Below are positions 1-7,838 of a stretch of DNA of 64,000 nucleotides, piece after piece. The translations under genes were made by a program, and so were the position numbers. Below the pieces are notes generated by a model, which saw nothing but the letters and a program-made list of their open reading frames with translations, was not told where the DNA came from and ran no database searches. Source of the DNA: Xanthomonas citri pv. mangiferaeindicae (GTDB lineage Bacteria > Pseudomonadota > Gammaproteobacteria > Xanthomonadales > Xanthomonadaceae); assembly GCA_002240395.1 (NCBI GenBank), contig CP016836.1, forward strand, positions 3,658,001 through 3,722,000. Reading direction: 5' to 3'. Positions within the stretch are counted from its first letter, which is position 1. Every line of letters begins with the position of its first letter.

Positions 1-1357
1 CCAGTCGCGGGTCGGCGCGTTCGACCCGGCGCATCGGCCGCCAGTCGCCATCGCCGATGCGGTACTCGACCCGCGTGTCCGGCTGCCCCATGTAGACATT
101 GGCGTAGACACCCCAGGCCGGATACGCGCCCTGGCGCAGCACGCCCGGCGCATGCAGCGCCATCGCCGCAGTGGTCGCGGGCTCGTCGGCCGGCAGCCGT
201 GCCGGCTGCCAGGCCAGCTGATAGCTGCCATCGGCCTGGACGCGCAGCGTGGCGAAGCCGTTCGGTGTGCCGTCGGCCATGGTCGCCGCCGGAATGCCAT
301 CGGCATCGGGTGCGCCGCTCCAGAACGCCCCGCTCGCGGCGCCGACGTTGTATTCGTGCAAGGGGGTGGCGCCCTCCCAGCCTTGCGCCGCGCCGTGACG
401 CACGTGGCGCTGAGTGTGCCGGTGCCCTGTGAGCAGCAGCACGCGCGGGAAGCGCGCCAACAACGCGAACAAGCGCGCGCGGTCGGCGCTGCGGACGGTC
501 TCTGGCGCACCCTCTGCGGCGGTGTCGAACCAGGGAATGTGCGCGCCGACAACCAGCAGCCGATCGGTGCGGGCGCGCGCCAGATAGGCTTCGACGAACG
601 CGAACTGGTCCTCGCGTAGACCACCGACATAAGAAGGGCGCTGGCCGGGCTGGTGGAGGACGTTGTCGAGCATCAGGAAACTGGCCTGCGGCTCCTCCCA
701 GGCATAGGTCTCCGGCCCATAGACCGCGCGATAGGACGCCGTCGAGCCGGGGTCGTCAGTCGCCTCGACATCCAGGTCATGGTTGCCCGGCACGTGCAGC
801 CACGGCACATCGAGCTGCGCGGTCGCGGCATTGATCGCCGGATACAGCGCCGGCACATCGTTGCCGACATCGCCCAGCACCAGGCCGAGCGCCGCCGGTG
901 TCCGCGCTGCTGCGGCGACCACGCTGCGCGCGTAGTAGTCGACTTCCGCCTCGCGGCCGGCTTGCGGATCGGCGAACACCAGCACGTCCAGCGCATCGGC
1001 GGCCGGGGTCCGCGGGCGCAGCGCAAAGTGACAATCGTCGCCGCGGCCCGGCGACGCCCAGTGCCGCGGCAACGCACCGTCGCGCGCGAGCGCGTAGCCG
1101 GCCGGCTTGATGACGAACGCCGAACCACCGGTCAGGCCGCCGAATCGTCCGTCGGCATCGGTCTCGACGATCCGCACGCCATCGGACACGCCAATGGCCG
1201 CGATACCGGGCTCGTCTGCATCCTGCCGGCCATTGCCGTTGCGATCCTCGAACACGATGCCGCTATCGCAGGCCAGCGTGGGCGTGGACATCCCGCCCAG
1301 CAATGCGAGCAGGGCGGGCAACGACAACAACGAACACGAGCGCGACATAGCAGACAT
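1..1357 (-). CDS. Secreted calcineurin-like metallophosphoesterase (C-terminus beyond left edge)
   Basis: Translating the minus strand from an ATG at 1357 gives about 452 residues running off the left edge without a stop. The first ~30 residues form a signal peptide ending TPTLAC; an alternative ATG lies three codons in. A small N-terminal domain (about 30-95) precedes the phosphoesterase core, which shows FADPQ (first metal motif, Gln where many relatives have His), LGDVGND, PGNHD, VVGAHIPW and LTGHRHT: the two-metal calcineurin signature in the right order. Seen: leader, motifs and a C-terminal beta-rich region, matching the three-domain MetallophosN/Metallophos/MetallophosC architecture. 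Role: periplasmic phosphodiester or phosphomonoester hydrolysis; substrate unknown. Confidence 0.85.
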   Translation of the reverse strand, partial: MSAMSRSCSLLSLPALLALLGGMSTPTLACDSGIVFEDRNGNGRQDADEPGIAAIGVSDGVRIVETDADGRFGGLTGGSAFVIKPAGYALARDGALPRHWASPGRGDDCHFALRPRTPAADALDVLVFADPQAGREAEVDYYARSVVAAAARTPAALGLVLGDVGNDVPALYPAINAATAQLDVPWLHVPGNHDLDVEATDDPGSTASYRAVYGPETYAWEEPQASFLMLDNVLHQPGQRPSYVGGLREDQFAFVEAYLARARTDRLLVVGAHIPWFDTAAEGAPETVRSADRARLFALLARFPRVLLLTGHRHTQRHVRHGAAQGWEGATPLHEYNVGAASGAFWSGAPDADGIPAATMADGTPNGFATLRVQADGSYQLAWQPARLPADEPATTAAMALHAPGVLRQGAYPAWGVYANVYMGQPDTRVEYRIGDGDWRPMRRVERADPRL

Positions 1358-1418
1358 CCGGCAGCGAACAAGCGCGCCGATTATGCACCGCGCCTCTGAC
1401 CGCCGATCCCGAGCCGCC

Positions 1419-2309
1419 TCATGGCTGCAGGCGCAGCTGGGAATCGAAGCGTCGGCGACGGCCGTCGAGCGGGTCGTCGAATGCCAGCGATGCGGCGAGC
1501 AGTTGCAGCATGGGCGCGTGGTCGTCGGCCTCACGCAGCTCCGGATACCAGGGGTCATGCAGGATCGGCGCACCGAGCGCGGCAAGATGCACGCGCAACT
1601 GGTGCTTGCGGCCCGTGACCGGCTCGAGCCGATAGCGCCAGTAAGCGGGCCCGCGTTCGAGCACGTCGATCCGGGTCTCGCTGTTGGGCGCGCCGGCGCA
1701 TTCGCACATGCGAAAGAACGGCACGCCGCGTTCGATGCGGCTGCGGTGAACGTACGGGAACGTCAGATGCGGCAACGGCGGCGCGAGTGCCTCATAGGAT
1801 TTGTCGATGCGCCCCTCGCGAAACAGCGCGTGATAGGCCGCGCGCGTTCCAGGCTCGGCCGAGAACAGCACCAGCCCGGCGGTTGCGCGATCGATCCGGT
1901 GCAATGGCACCAGATGCGGATTGCCCAGCCGTTCGATCAACCGGTGCAGCAAGGTCTGCCGGACAAAGCCGCCCGCCGGCACCACCGGCAAGCCGTGCGG
2001 CTTGTCGGCGACCACCAGATGCGCATCGATATGCACGATGCGCTCGACCGCCGCGACGATCGGCTCATCTTCGACCTCGCGGTAATAGGCGACCTCCAGG
2101 CCCACGCGATAGGCCGCATCGATCGCCAGCGGTATCCCATCGTCGGTCGCCAGCACCCGTCCGCGCGCGAAGCGCGATTCCCAAGTCGATCGCGGAATCT
2201 GCGGGAACCGCGCACACAAAGCCTCGAGCACCGTGCGCCAGGGCCCGGGCGGCAGCTGCAACCGGCTTGCGGACACGCCGTCGTACAGCGGCAGCGGCCG
2301 CCGTATCAT
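1419..2309 (-). CDS. RluA-family pseudouridine synthase
   Basis: This 296-residue protein isomerises uridine to pseudouridine in structured RNA. The RluA/RluD catalytic block is intact: HRIDRATAGLVLF with the catalytic Asp at residue 140. Downstream are the RluA motif II region (KSYEAL) and the substrate-pocket motif TGRKHQLRVHLA. The N-terminal ~90 residues form a small extra domain that starts with PLPLYDGVSASRLQLP, typical of stand-alone pseudouridine synthases of proteobacteria annotated against tRNA U32 or 23S rRNA U746. Which RNA is modified cannot be told from sequence. It lies 19 bp downstream of the S46 peptidase gene on the same strand and may share its transcript. Confidence 0.9.
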   Translation of the reverse strand: MIRRPLPLYDGVSASRLQLPPGPWRTVLEALCARFPQIPRSTWESRFARGRVLATDDGIPLAIDAAYRVGLEVAYYREVEDEPIVAAVERIVHIDAHLVVADKPHGLPVVPAGGFVRQTLLHRLIERLGNPHLVPLHRIDRATAGLVLFSAEPGTRAAYHALFREGRIDKSYEALAPPLPHLTFPYVHRSRIERGVPFFRMCECAGAPNSETRIDVLERGPAYWRYRLEPVTGRKHQLRVHLAALGAPILHDPWYPELREADDHAPMLQLLAASLAFDDPLDGRRRRFDSQLRLQP

Positions 2310-2328
2310 GCCCGCGTCCCGGCCCCGG

Positions 2329-4476
2329 TCATCGGGTCGGCAGCCCCATTTCCTCCAGCAGCGCCGGCGCCGGATAGACCTTGGCCATCAGCCAGCGCAT
2401 GTAGCGCATGTCGACATGGATGGCGCGCTTGGTGCGCGGGTCGAACCACCAGCTGGCACTGACCGACTCCCAGTTGCTGTCGAAGTTCAGTCCGACCAGC
2501 TCACCGCGGGCATCGAGCACCGGCGAGCCGGAGTTGCCGCCCGTGGTGTCGAGGTTGGTCAGGAAGTTGACCGGCTGGCTGCCCAGCGTTGGCTCGTCGG
2601 TGCCGGCGAAGTCGCCACGCGCGATCGCATCGAGCAGCGGGGCCGGGGCATCGAACGGCGCCTGCCCGGTGTGCTTTTCGACGATGCCGGCCACCGTGGT
2701 GACCGGCGCGTAGGCGACCGCGTCGCGCGGGGCCAGCGGTTCGACCCGGCCGAAGCTGACTCGCAAGGTGCCATTGGCATCGGGATAGACCGCGCGCCCC
2801 TGCGAGGCGCGCCAGGCGACCAGGGCGCGCATGTAGGCCGGGCGCAGCCGCAGCTGCTCGCCCTCGCGGGTCTTGCGGGCGTCCTCGGCCTGCAGTTGCG
2901 CGGCGACCAACGGCCCGGCCAGCGCGACGAGTGGATCATCACGCAGCGCCCGGCCTTCGCGCGCGGCCTCGAAACGCGACAATCGCTGCGCCTCATCGCC
3001 CAATCCGGTGCCCGCGTACAGCGCATCGAGCGCGGTCGCCAGCGAGGCGGGCGTGCGCCCGAACGCCGCGTCGAACGCCGGCAGCCGCTGCGCGTCGGGC
3101 AACTGCTGGTAGCGGCCGAGCAGCACCGTCAGCAGCGCCTTCTCGCCCTCGGGCGCGTAGCGTCGCTGCGCCTGGCGCAGCACGCCTTCGATCAGCGCGT
3201 GGTCGCGCTGCTGGTAACCGCGCTCGCGCTGCGCGTCGGGTTTGGCCGATTCGATGCGTAGGCGCTCGAGCAGCAGCGCGCTGCGCAGCACCTGGGTCTG
3301 ACTGGCAATCAGTTCGAGCAGTTGCTCGCCCTCGCCGGCGGCATTGCCCTGCGCAAGCACCGCCTGCAGCGCGGCGATGTCGCGCGCGTCCTCGCCGCCG
3401 GTCGCAGCGAGCATCGCGTCCTCGTCGGCGCGACGCTGGCGCACCGCATCACTACGCACCAGGCCCTCAAGCTCGCCGGCCGCACGCTTGCGGCGGTTCT
3501 TCAAGGTCTGCAACTGCGCGGCGTAGCGCGTCCGGACTTCGGCATCGTCGCGGCCGACCGCCTCGACGGCCGCGATCAAGGCATCGAACACCGCGACCCG
3601 CTGCGGCAGCACCTGCCCGACCTGCGCTTCGAACTCGGCCGCCGTGCGATGGCGGAACGTCGTGCCCGGATAGCCGGCGAGCATCGCGTAGTCGCCGGCA
3701 TGCAGACCGTTGCGGGCGATCTGGAGGTGCGCCGGCGGCGCATAGGGAACGTTGTCCGGGCTGTAGTCGGCCGGACGTCCGTCGCGCCCGACGTAGGCAC
3801 GCAGCAGCGTGAAGTCGCCGCTGTGCCGGGGCCACATGAAATTGTCGATCTCGTCGCCGTAGTTGCCGATTGCGCGCGGCGGTGCATAGACCAGGCGCAC
3901 ATCGCGCAGTTCCAGTTGCCGGATCAGGTAGAAGTCGCTGCCGTAGTCCATGTTGGCGACGCTGCAACGGACCTCACCCCCCTGCTCGCAATCGGCGACC
4001 AGGCGCTTGCCGGCCGCCTCGACCGCATCGTGGTAGGCGCGGCCGTCCAGGCCGCGCGCATCGGCGAGCACCGTGTCGGTCACCCGGTCGAAACCGACGG
4101 TCACCAGCACGCGGAAATCGGGATTGGACGGGCGTTCGTCGGCGCGGCCGTCGGCAATGAAGCCCGCATCGATGATGTCGCGCTCGGGGCTGCTGTTGTA
4201 CTGGATCACGCCGTAGGCGACGTGGTGATTGGTCAACAGCAGGCCATCGCCGGAGACGAAGGCGCCGGTGCCACCGCCAACGCGGACCACCGCGCTGAGC
4301 GGCGGGCGGGTCACGTCGGCCAGCGCACGCGCGTCGCCACGGAAACCGGCCTGACGCATCTGCGCGGCGATATCGGGCAATTGACCGGGCAACCACATGC
4401 CTTCATCGGCATGAGCGGTGGCGGACAGCAGCAAGCCGGCCGCGAGGGCGGCAGTCAGTGGGCGTTTGGACAGCAT
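2329..4476 (-). CDS. S46 family dipeptidyl peptidase (DPP7/DPP11 type)
   Basis: This is a 715-residue exported serine peptidase that removes N-terminal dipeptides from oligopeptides in the periplasm. Residues 1-23 are a signal peptide (cut after AHA); the frame extends another 72 codons upstream, but the ATG at 4476 directly precedes the leader and was chosen. The catalytic triad is visible: His at about 85 in TNHH, Asp221 in RHSGDF and Ser649 in GNSGSPV. Residue 667 in FDSNWE is Ser. In this family the equivalent position (673 in Porphyromonas numbering) separates DPP7 (Gly, hydrophobic P1) from DPP11 (Arg or Ser, acidic P1), so Asp/Glu-specific DPP11-like activity is inferred. Length matches the family (about 700-720). 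Confidence 0.93.
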   Translation of the reverse strand: MLSKRPLTAALAAGLLLSATAHADEGMWLPGQLPDIAAQMRQAGFRGDARALADVTRPPLSAVVRVGGGTGAFVSGDGLLLTNHHVAYGVIQYNSSPERDIIDAGFIADGRADERPSNPDFRVLVTVGFDRVTDTVLADARGLDGRAYHDAVEAAGKRLVADCEQGGEVRCSVANMDYGSDFYLIRQLELRDVRLVYAPPRAIGNYGDEIDNFMWPRHSGDFTLLRAYVGRDGRPADYSPDNVPYAPPAHLQIARNGLHAGDYAMLAGYPGTTFRHRTAAEFEAQVGQVLPQRVAVFDALIAAVEAVGRDDAEVRTRYAAQLQTLKNRRKRAAGELEGLVRSDAVRQRRADEDAMLAATGGEDARDIAALQAVLAQGNAAGEGEQLLELIASQTQVLRSALLLERLRIESAKPDAQRERGYQQRDHALIEGVLRQAQRRYAPEGEKALLTVLLGRYQQLPDAQRLPAFDAAFGRTPASLATALDALYAGTGLGDEAQRLSRFEAAREGRALRDDPLVALAGPLVAAQLQAEDARKTREGEQLRLRPAYMRALVAWRASQGRAVYPDANGTLRVSFGRVEPLAPRDAVAYAPVTTVAGIVEKHTGQAPFDAPAPLLDAIARGDFAGTDEPTLGSQPVNFLTNLDTTGGNSGSPVLDARGELVGLNFDSNWESVSASWWFDPRTKRAIHVDMRYMRWLMAKVYPAPALLEEMGLPTR

Positions 4477-4628
4477 GGCGAAGATCCGAGAAGAGCACGA
4501 CGGCACAGCCGGCGACCATAGCCAGCCCGGCGCGCGCCGACAACGCCCATCGGTCACACCCGCGGTTAATGCGCCGTCAAGCGCAGCGACCTGTGCGGTC
4601 ACGTCCGCATCATAGGCAGCTTGCGAGC

Positions 4629-5495
4629 ATGCGCGCCATGCCAGTCGCTCCCGATCCACGTCGCCCCCATTCCGAAACGTTCCTGACTCCAAGCACCCCG
4701 CCCGCCTTGCGGCTACGCGAGGATGCCTGGGATCTGATCGCCGCCGACGGCCCGGTCATCACGACTGCGATCCACGACGGTCACTTGCTGCGTCCGGCAT
4801 TGCACGATCGTGTCGCGCTCGACGAGGACGCGCGTTGGCGCGAAGAAGATCCACTGACCAGTCTGCTTGGCCAGGTCGGTGATGTGCGCTTGCGTGTGCG
4901 CACCTCGCGCTTCGAGGTCGACCTCAATCGGCCCCGCGACCAGGCCATCTACGCCACGCCCGAGGCGGCCTGGGGCCTGCAGGTCTGGGCTTCGCCGCTG
5001 ACCGAGGCCGAACGCGCAGCGTCGCTGGCGCTGTACGACCGCTTCTACGCGATGGTCGGCGAGCTGATCGATCGGACCGTCGACCGCTGGGGCTGTGCCC
5101 TGCTGATCGACCTCCACAGCTACAACCATCGCCGTGATGGTGCGGGCGCCGATCCGGCGCCGCAGGCCGACAATCCGGATATCGAGCTGGGCGTGACCAC
5201 GCTCGACCACGCCCGCTGGGGCGGCACCGCGCGTCGCTTCGCCAATGTATTGCGTCGGCATCCGGTGCGTGGCGTGCTGCCCGACGTGCGCTGCAATGTG
5301 CGGTTCCCGACCGGCGGCCATTTTCCCGAATGGGTCTATGCGCACTGGGGCGATCGCGTCTGCACGATCTCGCCCGAGTACAAGAAGATCTTCATGGACG
5401 AATGGACCGGGCAGGTCGACATCCCCGCGCTCTATGCCCTGCGCGACGGGCTGCAGCAGGCCGTGGAGGCGGTCCGTCCGGAGTTCCTGGCATGA
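4629..5495 (+). CDS. N-formylglutamate amidohydrolase family protein
   Basis: This 288-residue protein belongs to the FGase family, a zinc-carboxypeptidase-like fold that hydrolyses N-formylglutamate to formate and glutamate in histidine breakdown. Family features seen are the early GPVITTAIHDGHLL segment, LLIDLHSYNHRR (metal and active site) and VRFPTGGHFPEW. No histidine-utilisation gene is nearby. The stop overlaps the next start as ATGA, and two further genes follow in the same way, so its real substrate may be a gamma-glutamyl or N-acyl compound made or processed by that operon. The frame is open upstream; ATG 4629 was chosen, with ATG 4638 equally possible. Confidence 0.88.
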   Translation: MRAMPVAPDPRRPHSETFLTPSTPPALRLREDAWDLIAADGPVITTAIHDGHLLRPALHDRVALDEDARWREEDPLTSLLGQVGDVRLRVRTSRFEVDLNRPRDQAIYATPEAAWGLQVWASPLTEAERAASLALYDRFYAMVGELIDRTVDRWGCALLIDLHSYNHRRDGAGADPAPQADNPDIELGVTTLDHARWGGTARRFANVLRRHPVRGVLPDVRCNVRFPTGGHFPEWVYAHWGDRVCTISPEYKKIFMDEWTGQVDIPALYALRDGLQQAVEAVRPEFLA

Positions 5496-6712
5496 GCGCC
5501 GACGCCATCGCGATGGCCCGACCCCGGGCGCGCGCCCTGCCCCCGGTAGCGGCGCAGATCGACGCAACCCTGGCGCGCATGGACGCGCAAATCGACTGGC
5601 TGATCGCCCTGTCGCCGCTCGACGGCGAGGCCTTGTGGCGCCAGTTCGACGCCACCGGTCGGATGATCGAGCCGCAACTGCGTTACGTCGATCTGGAAAC
5701 CGATCTGGCGGCCGCCCGCCGCATGCTCGATACCCTCCCGATCGGCGAGGTCGCGCCGCCCGCCCTGCAGGCTCTGCTGGCCGAGAAGCAGCGCGAACTC
5801 AGCCGGATGATCGACCTGGTCCAGGCGCGCGACCAGCCGGACTTCATCGCGGCCAGCATCGCCCTGTTCGGCGACGTCGAGTCCGATCTGCTGGACTTGG
5901 CCCGACGCATCCTCGCCGACGTGCCGGCCGGCGAGCCGCTGGTCGCCGATGCCGGGATCGACGAAGTGCGCGCGGCGGTGGAGGCGGAGATCGACTGGTA
6001 TCGCGCGCAAGCGCCCGATTTCCACATCGAGGTCGTGGTCGACACCGACATCAGCTCGATGCTGATGGTGTCCCATGGCACGTTCTACATCGACGGCAAC
6101 ATCCGTCTGCCGCACGCGCGCGTCGATCCCTTGATCCAGCACGAAATCGGCACGCATGTCGTGACCCGTCACAACGGCCAGCAGCAGGCGCTGCGTCAAT
6201 TGCAGGTCGGGCTGGCGCAGTACGACCCGACCCAGGAAGGCCTGGGCGTCCTGGCGGAGTTTCTCGCCGGCTACCTGCCCGGCGAACGCCTGCGCGTGCT
6301 CGCCGCCCGTGTGGTCGCCGCAGCGATGGCCGCCAACGGCGAGGGCCTGCCGGCGATCTTCGACCGGCTGCATACCCACCATGCGCTGCCGACCGACGAT
6401 GCCTTCGATGTCGCACTGCGTGCGCGCCGCGGCGGCGGACTGACCAAGGACGCGGTCTATCTGCGCGGGGTGCGCGACCTGTTGGCGTATTTGGCCGCAG
6501 ACGGCGAGTTCGATGCGCTGTTCCTGGGCAAGTTCGCCCTGTCGCAATTGGAGCTGCTCGAGAGCCTGGTCGATGACGGCTGGGTGGTGCCGCCCGCACT
6601 GCTGCCGCGCTACGCCGCGGCCGACGATTTTTCCGCCCGTCTCGACGCATGCCGCCGCACGCCGGTCGAATGCCTCCATCAGACCCACCGCCCCCCGGAA
6701 CCCACACCATGA
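5492..6712 (+). CDS. QEGLA-motif zinc metalloprotein (DUF1704 / MATCAP-like)
   Basis: This is a 406-residue protein of the family called flavohaemoglobin-expression-modulating QEGLA motif protein (TIGR02421/DUF1704). It carries HEIGTH at 217-222 (two His zinc ligands and the catalytic Glu) and PTQEGLGVLAEF at 246-257, whose Glu249 should be the third ligand; the usual final Ala of QEGLA is Gly here. Eukaryotic relatives (KIAA0895L/MATCAP) are tyrosine carboxypeptidases, so a zinc carboxypeptidase activity is plausible by inference. The bacterial substrate is not known to me. The gene overlaps the genes before and after it by 4 bp (ATGA), indicating translational coupling. Cytoplasmic; no signal peptide or membrane segment. 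Confidence 0.9.
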   Translation: MSADAIAMARPRARALPPVAAQIDATLARMDAQIDWLIALSPLDGEALWRQFDATGRMIEPQLRYVDLETDLAAARRMLDTLPIGEVAPPALQALLAEKQRELSRMIDLVQARDQPDFIAASIALFGDVESDLLDLARRILADVPAGEPLVADAGIDEVRAAVEAEIDWYRAQAPDFHIEVVVDTDISSMLMVSHGTFYIDGNIRLPHARVDPLIQHEIGTHVVTRHNGQQQALRQLQVGLAQYDPTQEGLGVLAEFLAGYLPGERLRVLAARVVAAAMAANGEGLPAIFDRLHTHHALPTDDAFDVALRARRGGGLTKDAVYLRGVRDLLAYLAADGEFDALFLGKFALSQLELLESLVDDGWVVPPALLPRYAAADDFSARLDACRRTPVECLHQTHRPPEPTP

Positions 6713-7779
6713 GCGCCAGCGAGCACGCCCCGATGCGATTGGGCTTCGTCGTCAACGACGTCGACACCGAGCAGGACAACTACACCACCATTCGCCTCGC
6801 GCGTCAGGCGGTCCATCGCGGCCATCGGGTCGCGCTGATCGGCCTGGGCGACTTCACTTACGATGCTGGCGGCACCATCCGCGCCTGCGCACGCATTCCG
6901 CGCCTGGAACGCTACGAAGATGATCGTGCGCTGCTCGCCGACCTCCAGGGTCCCGAGCGTCAGACCGAACGGATCTCGGTGCAGGACCTGGATGTGCTGA
7001 TGCTGCGCAGCGACCCGGCCGAAGAACTGGTCGAACGCCCATGGGCGCCGAGCAGCGCGCTGCTGTTCGCTCAGTTGGTGGCGCTGCACGATGTGCTCGT
7101 CGTCAACGACCCCACGCACCTGACCGACGCGTCCAACAAGACCTATTTCCAGCATTTCCCCGAGGACGTACGCCCGGTCACCTGCATCAGCCGCGACGCC
7201 GAGGAGATCAAGGCCTTCCTCGCCGCCCACGACGGCTGCGGCGTGATCAAGCCGTTGCAGGGATCTGGCGGCCAGGGCGTATTCGTCGTCGACGGCAACG
7301 GCGCCGGCAACCTCAACCAGATGATCGATGCGGTGACCCGCGACGGCTACGCGATCGCGCAGGAATACCTGCCCGGCGCCAAGAACGGCGACCTGCGCTT
7401 GCTGATGCTCAACGGCCGCCCGCTGGAGGTCGATGGAACCTATGCCTGCATCCGCCGCTACAACGACAGCGGCGATGCACGCAGCAACATCAGCGCCGGC
7501 GGCAAGTACGAGATGGCGGTGCCCGATGCCGACGCGTTGCGCCTGGCCGAGCTGGTCGCACCGAAGTTGATCCGTGACGGCATGTACTTTGTCGGCTTGG
7601 ACATCGTCGGCAACAAGTTGATGGAAGTGAACGTCGACACGCCGGGCGGGATCAACATGGTCGAAGAGCTGACCGGCCTGGACTTCAGCGGCGCGATCCT
7701 CGACGACCTCGAGCGCAAGCTGCGTCTGCGTCGCCATTACGGCCGCACGCTCGGCAACGCCGAACTGGCGATGCTCTAA
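6709..7779 (+). CDS. Glutathione-synthetase-like ATP-grasp ligase
   Basis: This 356-residue enzyme is about 40 residues longer than classical GshB. Start ATG 6709 overlaps the preceding stop. ATP-grasp features follow in order: LMLRSDPAEEL (compare LMRKDPP in E. coli GshB), VIKPLQGSGGQGVFVVDG (ATP-binding lysine and glycine loop), AQEYLPGAKNGDLRLLMLNG, RSNISAGGKYE, VGLDIVG, and MEVNVDTPGGINMV where GshB has EINVTSP. The last difference is in the metal/substrate end of the site. It probably joins an amino acid to a gamma-glutamyl or similar peptide. Whether it is the cell's glutathione synthetase or a paralogue dedicated to this operon cannot be decided here. Confidence 0.88.
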   Translation: MSASEHAPMRLGFVVNDVDTEQDNYTTIRLARQAVHRGHRVALIGLGDFTYDAGGTIRACARIPRLERYEDDRALLADLQGPERQTERISVQDLDVLMLRSDPAEELVERPWAPSSALLFAQLVALHDVLVVNDPTHLTDASNKTYFQHFPEDVRPVTCISRDAEEIKAFLAAHDGCGVIKPLQGSGGQGVFVVDGNGAGNLNQMIDAVTRDGYAIAQEYLPGAKNGDLRLLMLNGRPLEVDGTYACIRRYNDSGDARSNISAGGKYEMAVPDADALRLAELVAPKLIRDGMYFVGLDIVGNKLMEVNVDTPGGINMVEELTGLDFSGAILDDLERKLRLRRHYGRTLGNAELAML

Positions 7780-7787
7780 AAGCCGCA

Positions 7788-7815
7788 CGCCGCACGGTGG
7801 CAGGACCGTGCGGCG
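7788..7815. terminator. Convergent hairpin after the ATP-grasp gene
   Basis: Perfect 11-bp arms (CGCCGCACGGT and ACCGTGCGGCG) enclose a 6-nt loop in the 59-bp gap between two convergent genes. There is no clear T-run, so bidirectional termination is inferred from position and strength. Confidence 0.55.
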
Positions 7816-7838
7816 CGCACCGCCTCAACGACAACCAA

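Noticed and set aside
152..2462. Long plus-strand open frames over the first 2.4 kb
   Set aside because: They are Arg-rich shadows of the minus-strand phosphoesterase and pseudouridine synthase genes, whose catalytic motifs are clear.
4477..4692. A 72-codon N-terminal extension of the S46 peptidase
   Set aside because: The signal peptide starts at 4476, and the extension overlaps the divergent FGase promoter and start.
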